Shown in pieces: positions 44,918 to 56,161 of a stretch of DNA of 64,000 bases. This stretch comes from Rhyacophila brunnea (lineage: Eukaryota > Arthropoda > Insecta > Trichoptera > Rhyacophilidae), in assembly GCA_022495005.1 (NCBI GenBank), contig JAGYXB010000364.1:124001-188000 (forward strand), written 5' to 3'. Position 1 is the first letter of the stretch; each line of letters starts with the position of its first letter. The position numbers were made by a program, and so were the translations under genes. The notes beneath the pieces were generated by a model that was given only the letters and a program-made list of their open reading frames with translations, ran no database searches and had not been told where the DNA came from.

Positions 44918-47900
44918 AATAAAAGAGTAAAACAAAATAACAGTAAGAAAATATGTAAAATTAAATGATATAAGTACATATTATAAACTAATATTTACAA
45001 AACTTTTGATAACCTACGTTTCCCTTAGTATTTTAAATATCTCATTCAGTCCCCTAGATACCTCAAAAGTACCCAAAATAGCAACTGCGTTAACTCTTTA
45101 GATTTATATGCTTATTCGCTGTCTCAGTTACTCAGTTGAACGGCACTCACCTGTTTTATCAGTCAAGGGAAGACCGACAGCCATCGCTTTCAAAGCGGAA
45201 GGTCTCTAGGGGGCTTTAAATGTCTCAAAACACGCTGTAGGAAATGAATAGATAGTGATAATTTGATAAAATAAAACATTAAACAGCTGTTATTCTGAGG
45301 GATGGTTGTTATCCATTGGTTTCTTGCCCTGAATTAAATACTCATTGAAAATTAAGGTTTTTTTTCAGATGCGGGATCGAACCGTTACCTACCGACGGCT
45401 TCAAATATACAACTGCACCACTGTTGGGCTAAAATATAGTATATATTAGTATTATAACTACAATACGTTATTACAGCTTATGATACTAACGTAGACATAA
45501 TTTTACAGTACTGTGTATCTTTGTTTCTGACGCAATATCACTCTATATAAAAACAGCTATAAGTACAAAAAGCTTTCATCGAAAAGTTTTCAGATTAAAA
45601 GCTTTACGCTAATAGAAACAAGCTTCCTTTAAAATATTGCTTCTAAAAAGTTTCAATGTATTGTTCATTCATAAGTTGTTTTGCGTCGATGTAAATAAAT
45701 ATACAATTCAAAATGGCTTCGTTCATTATTTACGATTCATAGTTTATTAGTTTTGGCTTTGTTGGCAAATTCAAACCGGCGGAATCACTAATAAGCAAGC
45801 ATATGCAATCCATTAGGCAAGTAGCGGAAAACTTATGGCCGGTACATTAAAGTTGATGCTGGGTGCATTTTCAATAGATTTTATACAGAGCCGTGTCTGT
45901 TCCACCCCCTTATATGGATTTCGCAAAGGTATCTTTCACCCCCGAGTTAGTGCACCCCTATACAATTTATAAACCACCAGGGGTTTTAACGCAATCTGTA
46001 AGCATGTAAAAATAAAATTATCTTAATTTCATTAGTAGACGTTACAAATTACCAAATAATACTAACTTTTAAAGACTGATTTCAATATCATAGATATACA
46101 TATCTCATTAGTTAACTCCCATTAATTTCAATTGTTCCCAGAATCGACGATTTTATACCTCTTGAGTGTAATATTTTTATTGTTTATAATTATCTACCAA
46201 TGATCTTTTATGTTTGACGATTTATTAAATGCTTATCGAGTGTATTATTTTTATTATTGGTAAGGTATAGGGGTTTTTTACAAACACTTTAACTAGTCAT
46301 AATTTGTTTATTATATTTTTTTATTGGATTCTTGACTTAATAGGTAGGTGATAAGTTTTTACCTACTGTATTGTATTGATTTATTATATAAGTTAGAGTA
46401 ATAGTATTCGTTGTCAGTGTGTGTTTGCTTTTTGGTGAGTATACACAGCGCCTGAAGATGCCGAAAGATGAAACCTGTATCGCAAAAATGACTCAAATGG
46501 TATAGTACACAACTTAAATCCATTATAATTTAAATTCAAATCCCATCAAGTACAGTCGGTCGATAGTATCTATTAATAAATAAGATATTAATAAAATATT
46601 TAAAAACAGTATCATACAAATTATATACAATGATTATAACAATTGGGAAGCAAGTACACCGTGAACTTAATATCAGGTGTTTTTCAATATTATAATCAAA
46701 TTATAACAAATACATAGGTATATAAAAGAACAAAATATTGGGCGGAGTATATAAATAGACCATTTTCCAATAATTTATAATATGAATTCCACCTTAACTC
46801 ACACGTATGCAAATGAAATGTATTAATATTAGAATAAATTTTTTTATGATTAATTTACATCATTATGTTAGATATATTATGTTTAATGAAAAAAATCAGA
46901 TTGAAAAAAACTTTATAGCTTAGGTACCAAAACGAAAAATCTAGCATAGCAAAATACTTATCAATCTTATATGGCCTATATAATGTATTTTTTTTATTTG
47001 GTTCTATAATTCAATATAGATCTTAGCCTGGGTGAGAAGTTTTTTAGGAGAAATTATTGCAAGACATTTTATTTACCAATAATTAAGTCCACGTTCTAAA
47101 TCCTAACAACGATTTACACTCGTGGACTTAGAAATTAGTGAAAAACACTTTGCCACTAAGTCACGCAGTTAAAATATTATTATTATTTGTATATAAGTCA
47201 TTTAAAATATAAATACGGTACTATCAACCTACATTATATTCGACTACCTATATATACATATATATACCTCTTTTAACATAATACGAGTACATAGATGAAT
47301 AATTATGTTTAAAGAATAAGTAAAAATATATACAAAGCTAATTTATATTGTTTCACAATATATTATTATAATTTCAAAAAATTAATACAATCGACTTATG
47401 GTCACTTGATGAATTTTTTTTATTTTAACTCTAATTGATATTACTTTTATACCTACTACTCCATTATAATATTGTGTGCATGTAACTTTAGCGAGTATGA
47501 TAATATGCAGAAAAGTGGGCAAAACCCGGGCCATTAACAAAATACTCAAATGGAATACCTAGTACAAAACTTAAATCAATAACAATATAATTTTACATCG
47601 TTAATATTTGCTTAAACTTGTTGATGGTTGCTAAAATTAAAGATAAATTTTTCATGCAACTATCGAAGTAATAAATAGAAAAATATGAACATTGCTAGTA
47701 AATTAAAAACAACACAGAAATCTGCCATACCTTATTAATAATATTGATTTTGTATTTTTTATTCTGTCTTTTTCTTTCACCACCCTTACGGCAATCTCCC
47801 ACCGTGGAGGTGATCTTCAATCTATCGATTACTCCCCGGAACAATTCCCAGAACAAAGTGGAGCTCCATATTTTATACTTATCGCAGAGAATCCTTAACC

Positions 47901-48558
47901 ATAAGATGTGACATATTTCAATACCACGTATTCCGTAGAACTGTCCTTGGATAATGAACTAGGGAATGTAATACTTTTGTCCTCTCTTAATATGACCATA
48001 TTATTGTTTTATTCTAGTTTAATAGATAGGTACTACTAATAAGTAATTTACACCACATTTATTACGTAATATTTTATTTTTTACACACTATAACATCTTT
48101 TAAACTCAATAGTATCATTACGATTGGTCTATTAACACTCAGCCATTACAACAAATAATATTATTTTAATTCAGTTTATGTTGACACCCCTTACTATTTG
48201 GACCAACCCTTGAACCCTTCAAATGCACATACATTACAAAATTATTATTTCTATACTAAATAGTGAATAGTTGTAACATCTCTACAAAACATATTCTTTT
48301 GAATGTGCTAATAAAATCCAATTGCTTTGTTCGTTTAATATTTTATTATGTGGGTTAAATTATTTATTTGAAAGGGAAGATATTTCACACAATTTATATT
48401 ATTTAAATGGTGTGACATTAAAAATCACTTGTGGATGACAAATAATTATGTTAGATGTGTTCTTAATAAGATGCCTTCTTACTTTAATATAATATTATGT
48501 AATGCTTTAAAAGTGTATTTGTTTTCGTAAATTACTAAGGTATGTATATTATCATACC
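44918..48558. other. Intergenic AT-rich DNA with a possible tRNA-like remnant
   Basis: At 45371-45432 the minus strand reads AGCCCAACAGTGGTGCAGTT and later GGTTCGATCCCGCATC, an A-box/B-box pair about 30 bp apart that cannot fold as a complete tRNA. It may be the head of another SINE. The rest (45440-48558) shows no gene or clear repeat. Confidence 0.35.
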
Positions 48559-48566
48559 TGTTTTTG

Positions 48567-48972
48567 GAGTCCAGGACGATTTGGCGCCGGGACAACTGGA
48601 CGCCACGCAGTTCGAAATTAAATAGACGTTAGGTACTTATAGGTACTTTTAAAAAATATATTTAATAATAATATTTATATTTAAATTATTATATTATGAT
48701 TTAATAGTTGGTGAGAATTTAAATATGCACACGTAAATAATGACTTAATCGTGCATATGTTTAAGTTCCAACGAAAAAAGAGTTTATTATTTTATAATAT
48801 AAAGCCTTAGGCATGGCAATTCTCAATCCGCAATAAAAAAACATTATGTTAAGACTAAAATGAATTACTAAGTAGTAGATAGAAACTGATTAAAATTCCT
48901 CGTCTATGTTCCGTATGTATGGCTACGACAGTGCGGCGTCCAATTGTTCCTGCGTCCAGTTGTCTCATTCCC
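48567..48972. mobile_element. MITE family M8, copy 3 (complete)
   Basis: A 406-bp element begins GAGTCCAGGACGATTTGGCG and ends CCAGTTGTCTCATTCCC. It is flanked by TGTTTTTG at 48559-48566 and 48973-48980. It is intact compared with the 41783 copy and fixes the family length and ends. Confidence 0.7.
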
Positions 48973-48980
48973 TGTTTTTG

Positions 48981-50479
48981 CGAGCATTTTTTTATGCTTT
49001 GATTCATTTTTTATACTACTCAAGTATGCATAATTATTATCTAGTCGCTTGTAAGACAAAATAATACAGAATATTATACATTACCAAGTAGTCACTTAAT
49101 GTGGTTTTCATTCATCAATTTAATGATAATGATGAACGTTGGGTATTACTAATTTGATAAAAATCCAAGAATTCTAATATATTTTACATAACCTTAAAAT
49201 TTCATTAGTACTTATTACTATACTAAGTAATTCATTCATTACACTATATTTATCACTAATTTATACCAATCCCTTGCGTCGTCCACATGAAAGACGAAAA
49301 TAAAAAGTAGACAGACATACAGAATGAATAAATAGTAAATTTGGCGATTGCCTCAATGCTCCGCGACTGCTATCTGAAGCCTTTAAAAGTGTACTTCAGT
49401 GAAACGGTAAATAATTTTCAACAGTAGGTGCGACGAAATTTTGCAATCGTCGCCAATCGGAGACCAACAGTCGAAGTGTGCGCACGTCGATTTGTTTTGT
49501 CATGGCGTCGGATGGAAATATTCTTAAATCGTGTAAAGATGACTAAAAAACTTTACGTATGTACTTAAAAAAGCAAACATGTCAATGAATATACTATTAT
49601 TATTAGTAAACATAACATTAAATGGACCCATATTGGATTTTTATGAAAAATTATATTACGTTCGGCACGCATCATTTGCACAATCCGCGCATCGCCTAGC
49701 CACGATCTTTTTAGACCATGCCTCAACTGAGGTAAGCCTTAACTACGCGTGATTCAATTTTCTGATTACCTCCGACAAGGCTCGCGTGATCGCAAACAGT
49801 TGGATATACGCGCACGACATTCTACTTACACCTAACATCATTACTTTACCGCTTTACCTACCTGCTACAAATTGTTGAAAATGCGTTATTTTTGATTATC
49901 TTAATTTCGGAATCTTTTGAAATATCGATATGAAATTTTACTCTACTGAATGGGAACCTACAAGTCCGAAATACAGACTGTTTAAGAGGCTCCGATGATA
50001 AACAATAAAATAAAAACCATAAATTCTAACTGCAAACCTACCTAGTAAAAATAACTTGCATATCTAACTATTATTGAAGATGGCAAGAATGCCTTGCAAT
50101 AATATTATTCAATCGTGGCTTATTTTTCTGTATGCATGTTCTTATCTATTTGAGTGGTTATATTAAAGGCCCATTTATATTTAGTTTGAAAGATTTTCTT
50201 AAACTTATATTGTATATTACTCAAATTGTGAGAAATATGCATGTTTTAAAGATTCTTGTATAATGTAATAATTGAGTAAATGCTTTGAACTATTTCTAGG
50301 CATCCTTTTAAGTCTTCTGATGAATTTATTGCATCACCTTAATTTTAAAAATTTACCTCTGCAAAAAATATACCTACATAGTCCATAAGCTGTACAAGAC
50401 TTCGGTATCATAGAAATTCACTCAAAAAAATCTAAATTACAGACAACGCTTAAATTGTATAATATCTATAAAATATGTC
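48981..50479. other. Intergenic DNA, nothing recognised
   Basis: A GC-richer patch at 49330-49520 and 49665-49830 contains an ATG (49502) opening a 14-codon frame, too short to support a gene. No repeat boundary recognised. Confidence 0.4.
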
Positions 50480-50655
50480 CACGACGACCGATCGCTTAAC
50501 GCGCCGGCTTATAATATCGTAGGTCACAGGTTTGAATTGTGGGTCTTGCAAATACATTAACTAATATGTTGATGAAACGGCTAACATCCATCTACTCTGT
50601 ATAGGCCATTATTTTTAATCTTTTTAGGATCGGACTCGGGCATGATCAAAAAATT
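50480..50655 (+). mobile_element. tRNA-derived SINE, family S1, degenerate copy
   Basis: The head (CGACCGATCGCTTAACGCGC), a B box (GGTTTGAATTG) and remnants of the body (GGCTAACATCCATCTACTCT, GGATCGGACTCGGGCATGAT) are recognisable, with an internal deletion between the head and the CTAACATCC block. Confidence 0.6.
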
Positions 50656-50723
50656 AATACCAGTTAGATAAGCATTTAATAGCTTTGACATATATATTAT
50701 TCATGATTAATATATTATTATAA

Positions 50724-51030
50724 CCACAGAACAGATAATAAATAGAATACCGATAGGCTATATTCAATACGCCGCATCTTGATGCAGGGTTTTGAATGTG
50801 TAAGTATTCTACGAATGTGTAAGCACGCATTATGCACGTACAATAGTGTGTGTAATACACCAACATTAAATGAGCGTAAATGCATAAACCGAGAGCAGTT
50901 TTCAGTATTCGACGTAAAACGTATTCTTGACACGTGTGTAAGTTTAACCCGGATTCTTCCTTACTCGAGTCGGTTACCTGCTATCGCCTTACCCGTTATG
51001 TATTTCAGTTCCCATTATTTCTGAGTTCCC
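50724..51030 (+). repeat. Dispersed repeat R6, copy 3
   Basis: ACAGATAATAAATAGAATAC, GCAGGGTTTTGAATGTGTAA, AATGAGCGTAAATGCATAAA, CCGAGAGCAGTTTTCAGTAT, TATTCTTGACACGTGTGTAA, TTCTTCCTTACTCGAG and TTCCCATTATTTCTGAGTTC give the full order of the family. Overlapping open frames on both strands are not conserved in the other copies. Confidence 0.65.
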
Positions 51031-51547
51031 TGATTATAACCTACATATTAACACTTTTACCTGATACGGTTTTACTGAAAATTCATTTAATAATAATAAT
51101 TATAAAGCTTCATTCAATTAATTAACATAATATTAAACTCATAACAAGTACATTTCTGTAATATAATATGTATATATTACTTCATTAAATAAATAGATCG
51201 TATTAACCTGTAATTACTAATAATAATTATTACAGGTATTGCCAGCCAATTAATAAGGTATTATAGATAGATTAACACTTTTAATCCACACCTCGTATTA
51301 AGTAAATAGTAATTTAATTGGTTCTGGAATTTTCATAAAATAATGTACTGTGAAGTAGACGTATTTTAACACTGGGAATAACTATACCTAATATTAGCAT
51401 TTTTCTATGAATGGGCGTGTAATTTAATTTTAATGTATATAGCAATTAAGACAATATAACTTTTATTCATAATTTATAATTATTAAATGAATTAGAGTAA
51501 GTATATTATACTGTATCATTCATGGATCTTGGTAGAAAACTATTTTT

Positions 51548-52290
51548 ACCACGTTTTTCTTAGCTCCTATTTTTGTTTGTTCAGTACAATTTTTTTCTTG
51601 TTTGTCGAAGATTTGTATTGGACGATTGAAGACGTTTAACTAACTACTCGACTAGCTAGACATTTTAAACTTTCAGAATATATCATAACACCACGATAAT
51701 GCATAATTTTAATACTTTTAGCCATTATTAAGCAGAATTGAATTCATTTTCAGTTAATTCTGTTTCGTATGGAAAGTTACACCCACGGTGGCCGTGCGGC
51801 TTAAGCGTTGAACTATCACGCCGTGGGTCCCAGGTTCAAATCCTGGGTCTGGCAAGTACACATATTGTTTTTCAATTTGTGTGTGAGTCAGGGTATGGAC
51901 CTAATAGGTTGAGCAAGTGGCTGACATCCATTTCTCGTAAAAACAAAATCTGTTAATACAAACCTCTACTCTGTAGAGAGAGGCCCATATGATCCTATTA
52001 GGATCGGACATGGTTTAAAAAAATTAAAAGTTATTTTGGAAAAGTAAAACACTATTATTGGTTGCCAAGGGGGTCCTAGCAACTAAATTGTTAATATATA
52101 TGTGCGTTACTATGGAAATAAATATGAAATGTCAAAATGACATTTCAGTATTCTATATTTATTCAGTATTTCTATCAAGTACAAAAAAAAGTATTTATTA
52201 ATACATAGAATTGTCAAGTTTATATTATGATTCAACAGTTAATTTAAAAAAAAAAGTGGTATATAAAAAGTTCTTTTTATCTTGTAAGTA
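51548..52290 (+). repeat. Dispersed repeat R3, copy 3, split by a SINE
   Basis: The left part (ACCACGTTTTTCTTAGCTCC to GTATGGAAAGTTA) and right part (AAAGTTATTTTGGAAAAGTA to TTCTTTTTATCTTGTAAG) together match copies 1 and 2. The split is exactly at the S1 SINE. Confidence 0.7.
51780..52026 (+). mobile_element. tRNA-derived SINE, family S1, copy 6, with target duplication
   Basis: Near-consensus S1 element of 247 bp inserted in repeat R3. AAAGTTA occurs at 51773-51779 and 52027-52033, while the empty site in the R3 copies at 8975 and 19141 reads GAAAAGTTATTT once. The B box is GGTTCAAATCC (51832-51842). This copy defines both ends of the family. Confidence 0.85.
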
Positions 52291-52787
52291 ATTATTATTA
52301 ATTTATATTATTAAAGTTATTACACTCTACTATAAATAAACAAAATTTAACTAACTAAAAATATTTTACCTACTGATAACTAATTTGTACACACTACTAT
52401 GTATATAATTGGTTAATTTATTGATTCAATGACATGTTCTGTAATTTTAATTCATATAACAGTCGATGTGGCCAACGTATAATCCATTTGTATATATCAT
52501 AATAATCACATACTAGGAATCGTAATTCCAGATAGAGTTTTCAACATATTGTTATGGATTATAATTCTCAATGCCTACCTAGTCTGATATTCCAAGCTTA
52601 AATGAAATTTTCGACATTTTTTTTAAGTATTTGTACCGTATACAAAGAATTTTATTTTTGATGATTTAAACAAAAATATCTAACTAAATAATATTTTAGT
52701 TTTTAATCAACTACTTCTCTAGCTCATGAAAACGAATGTGCTATATTGAATATAAAACTTCAAGTATTCGAGTAAATATTATTTTTT

Positions 52788-53018
52788 GACCATTTCCGAT
52801 CGTAAGAAGAACATAATATGGGATTCTACAGAGTGGAGTTTCTATTAAAACATTTAGATTTTACGATAAATGGATGTTAACCACTTTCTTACCTATTAGG
52901 TACATACTCCGACTCAAAAAACATATTGAAAAACAATATGTGTATTTGTCAGGTCCAATATTTGAACCTGAGACCCACGACATTATAAGCCGACGCAATA
53001 TCCGCTTGGCCATCGTTT
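52788..53018 (-). mobile_element. tRNA-derived SINE, family S1, diverged copy 7
   Basis: On the minus strand a degenerate head (ATGGCCAAGCGGATATTGCG), a B box with a change (GGTTCAAATAT), and the body blocks ACCTAATAGGTAAGAAAGTG and GATCGGAAATGGTC are in family order. Confidence 0.65.
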
Positions 53019-53328
53019 GTGATTAAAAATTTATTGAATGATATTTATTTTACACCGAAATATAGAAATTAATATACAAAATTGTCCGTAACAAAACTTT
53101 ATGTTAGCCCTCCTGAAACATTCTGAATTCAAACTTGTCTTTATTTTCCTTTTGCATATAAAATTTCATCTTGTAAGCCGTGAAAAGACTCTGCAATGGT
53201 AAATTTTATAATACTTCAAATATCATTATAAATAGTTTGGATTGACCAAACGACAGCGCTCATAAAATTTAGTAAAATTGTATAGGTGGAAGGTATAGAG
53301 TGCACTTATGATAAAGTAGGTATAATAT

Positions 53329-53583
53329 CGTCACTATTCTGGCAGAAGACACTAATTCGAAAAAATTACATATTGAGTTAGTTATACCAAAATGTTCCTT
53401 ATTTCAAACTTAACGGTCTGGAAACCTTCTCAATAAATAAACAGTCTTTATTTTAAATTCATCTTTTTTACGATTACTTATTAAACTCACTTGATAGACC
53501 ATTTCACAAATTTTAACAACTTCAAAGTCAAATTATTCAAAACTAGTATTCTCCAGTTAGTGTGTTCTGCCAGAACAGAGACG
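53329..53583. mobile_element. MITE family M5, copy 1
   Basis: The 255-bp element has terminal inverted repeats CGTCACTATTCTGGCAGAAG and TTCTGCCAGAACAGAGACG, extending over ACACTAAT / AGTTAGTGTG. AATAT lies at both sides (53324-53328 and 53584-53588). An inverted copy lies at 54188-54442. Confidence 0.7.
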
Positions 53584-53689
53584 AATATCTCATAATATTA
53601 CAATTATCAACATCTCTAGCTATATAACCACAAGAAAATAATCAAATCATTGGTTTCAGTGACAATATCAGACAGAACGATAAAAAAAT

Positions 53690-53850
53690 TGTATTATTTG
53701 ATCTCGTCATCCTTGTCTCGGTTCAGTTCTCTTCCAGGGGGAGGTTCTAGGTCCTCGGGGGTTGGTCTGGTCTCACCATGCTTCTATGTCGATGGGGATG
53801 GACCACCCCTTGCTGATCGTGGTGGACCTAAGTGGGGATATTAGGGTGGC
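53690..53850 (+). other. GC-rich island with open frame, unidentified
   Basis: A block much richer in G and C than its surroundings contains an open frame (from 53650, stop at 53844) with a PGGGSRSSGVGLVSPC segment. It lies between the two inverted M5 MITEs. No domain is recognised. It may be an old retrotransposon coding fragment. Confidence 0.25.
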
Positions 53851-54187
53851 TAAATTGTTGTATTATTCGCTATTGTGCGACTAATTCGACAGGTATCCAT
53901 AACATTTGGAATATATTTAATATATCAAATTAATTTTATTACCATTTCCTGCTAATAGGTGTCAAGGTTAACACACAAGCCACGGATTAATGAACCTTTA
54001 CTTATCTTATATTATTGTAGTCATCGTTTTCGCATTTTTTACGAATGGAATTAAAATGTGTGTTCATAGTAGATCAACTGAAAGGTGCTGAGTAATTCAC
54101 TATTATTATAATATTTTTAGAATGCATGGTATTTTAATAATAATAATAATTATACATATTCATCTATTCTATATACATATATAATAT

Positions 54188-54442
54188 CGTCTCTGTTCTG
54201 GCAGAACACACTAACTGGAGAATACTAGTTTTGAGTAATTTTACTTTGAAGTTGTTAAAATGTTTGAAATGGTCTATCATGTGAGTTTATTAAGTAATCA
54301 TAAAAAGGATGACTTTAAAATAAAGACGGTTTATTTATTAAAAAGGTTTTCAGACGATAAAGTTTGAAATAAGGAACATTTTGGTATAAATAACTCAATA
54401 TGTCATTTTTTCGAATTAGTGTCTTCTGCCAGAACAGTGACG
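54188..54442. mobile_element. MITE family M5, copy 2, inverted
   Basis: The sequence is the reverse complement of 53329-53583 over its full 255 bp with scattered differences. Ends read CGTCTCTGTTCTGGCAGAAC and CTTCTGCCAGAACAGTGACG. The flanks are AATAT and ATATT, so the duplication is not exact. Confidence 0.7.
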
Positions 54443-55099
54443 ATATTATACCTCTCCTACTTACCTGTTAATAATTTGTATCAATATTTTTTGTAGTAAT
54501 AAGTATTTACTGAATGATATAATATACCTACCTAAGGTTGTGTGTTGATTAAAAACATCGGAATTGAACATGTATGAATATTAATTTCATTAACAAAACA
54601 ATTACTTATAACGAACATAAAAAATATATTTCAATCTTGGTTAAACTTATTCCGATATAGTAATCGTTCATATAAAATCCACGAGCAAAATTTTCTCTTA
54701 GTTTAGAGATTCTTTCTGAGTTAACTATGAATACTTACTCGAAAAATCTTAATAAAAAACGTATTTGGAAAAAATCTTAAAAAATAATTTAAATCACAGA
54801 ACTCACACATTTGACTACCCGGATGAGTGCTCTTATCTTTTTAATTATAGATCCATCTATGAGTCATGTAAATTAGTTTCAACAACTCTGCTTTTTAAAG
54901 TATTTCAAATTCCGCCAACGAAAATGCAAGCAGCTTTGTCGTAAATCGAGGTAATAAATTATAATATTACAATTTGATTATTTACTACGTTAGAAATCAT
55001 ACAAATTTTATTGATTATGTTTTTTATTTAATATATACGCATATTAATGAAAACTTTTTTAGTTTATTTATATTTATAAATAAATATTGTTTCTTTCTT

Positions 55100-55316
55100 G
55101 TTTCGACCATGTCCGATCCTAATAGGATCATATGGGCCTCAAAAGTGTGGAGGTTTGTATTAACAGTTTTTTGTTTTTACGAGAAATGGATGTCAGCCGC
55201 TTGCTCAACCTATTAGGTCCATACTCTGACTCATACACAAATTGAAAAACAATATGTGTACTTGCCAGACCCAGGATTCGAACCTGGGACCCACGACGCT
55301 ATAGGCCGACGCAATA
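55100..55316 (-). mobile_element. tRNA-derived SINE, family S1, copy 8 (5' head incomplete)
   Basis: On the minus strand: B box GGTTCGAATCCTGGGTCTGG, CAAGTACACATATTGTTTTT, ACCTAATAGGTTGAGCAAGC, GATCCTATTAGGATCGGACA. The GTGGCCGCGCGGC head is missing after GCGTCGGCC. Confidence 0.75.
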
Positions 55317-56161
55317 GTGTTTACATCATTCAAAACTTGAATGCCTGATTATAATATTATGCAAGTTCTCATAATATTTAAACTACTTAAGTATACTTAG
55401 TATTATTATTATTACAATGTAGCAGTTATAATATTTTTTTCAAACTATTGTATTATAATATAAATTGTAATATTTTCAATAACTCGCTCATCAAAATTCA
55501 CATTTTGTTTCCGAAATATTAAAAACCATTATTTTATCATTTTTTTAAATATAGTTTAAAAATTGTACTGCGAATAGTTCATGTTTGATATAATATTTAA
55601 ATTTCTTTATTTTATTACGAAAATAAATCTTTAAATTTCAGCAATATTGAAAAATGTTTACAACCCCAATTAAAAGCTTGTAAATACAATTGGAAAAAAA
55701 ATGTGCAAAGTGTGTGAAGGGCAGTGGCGGAGAAGGGGGACGGATAGAGGAGGGGCCACAACCAAATAATATTCATTGTTAATGTGCCAACTTACAAAAA
55801 ATATGTTGTTAGCAATAATAATAACAGTAATAAGTACAGGGGTGCGCCAACTTAACGAAGGGTCGACGGGGATTCAAACCAGTGTCCTTCCGACAGCCGA
55901 CCGAGTACTATCGCGGATAACTAGCCCAAGTTTTGCTCTATATATTTTTATTCAATACAATTCAATTTACAATTCTAATGACTTTTATAAAAAAAATGTG
56001 AAGATGTATTTTATAGTTTAGTAATTAAAAAATAATGTATTTTTATAATTATTAATACAGCATAAATGTGTGTTTCATATTGAGATAAATTACTCAATAA
56101 TTAACTGCAGTGGTGTTTAAGAAAAACATTTTTATAAACAAAGTTCAGTGACAGAATAAAT
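55317..56161. other. Upstream region of the homeobox gene
   Basis: AT-rich DNA without recognised repeats. At 55840-55925 the minus strand has GGTTTGAATCC near a GTCGGCTGTCGG stem, a weak tRNA-like trace. The 81-codon frame at 55776 is not convincing. Promoter and transcription start could not be located by eye. Confidence 0.35.

Noticed and set aside
51785..51860. tRNA-Leu/Ser-like gene
   Set aside because: The same sequence recurs about nine times with a shared non-tRNA body and a target duplication, so it is the S1 SINE head.
55840..55930. tRNA-like sequence on the minus strand
   Set aside because: A single B-box-like GGTTTGAATCC without a convincing A box or acceptor stem; kept only as a trace.
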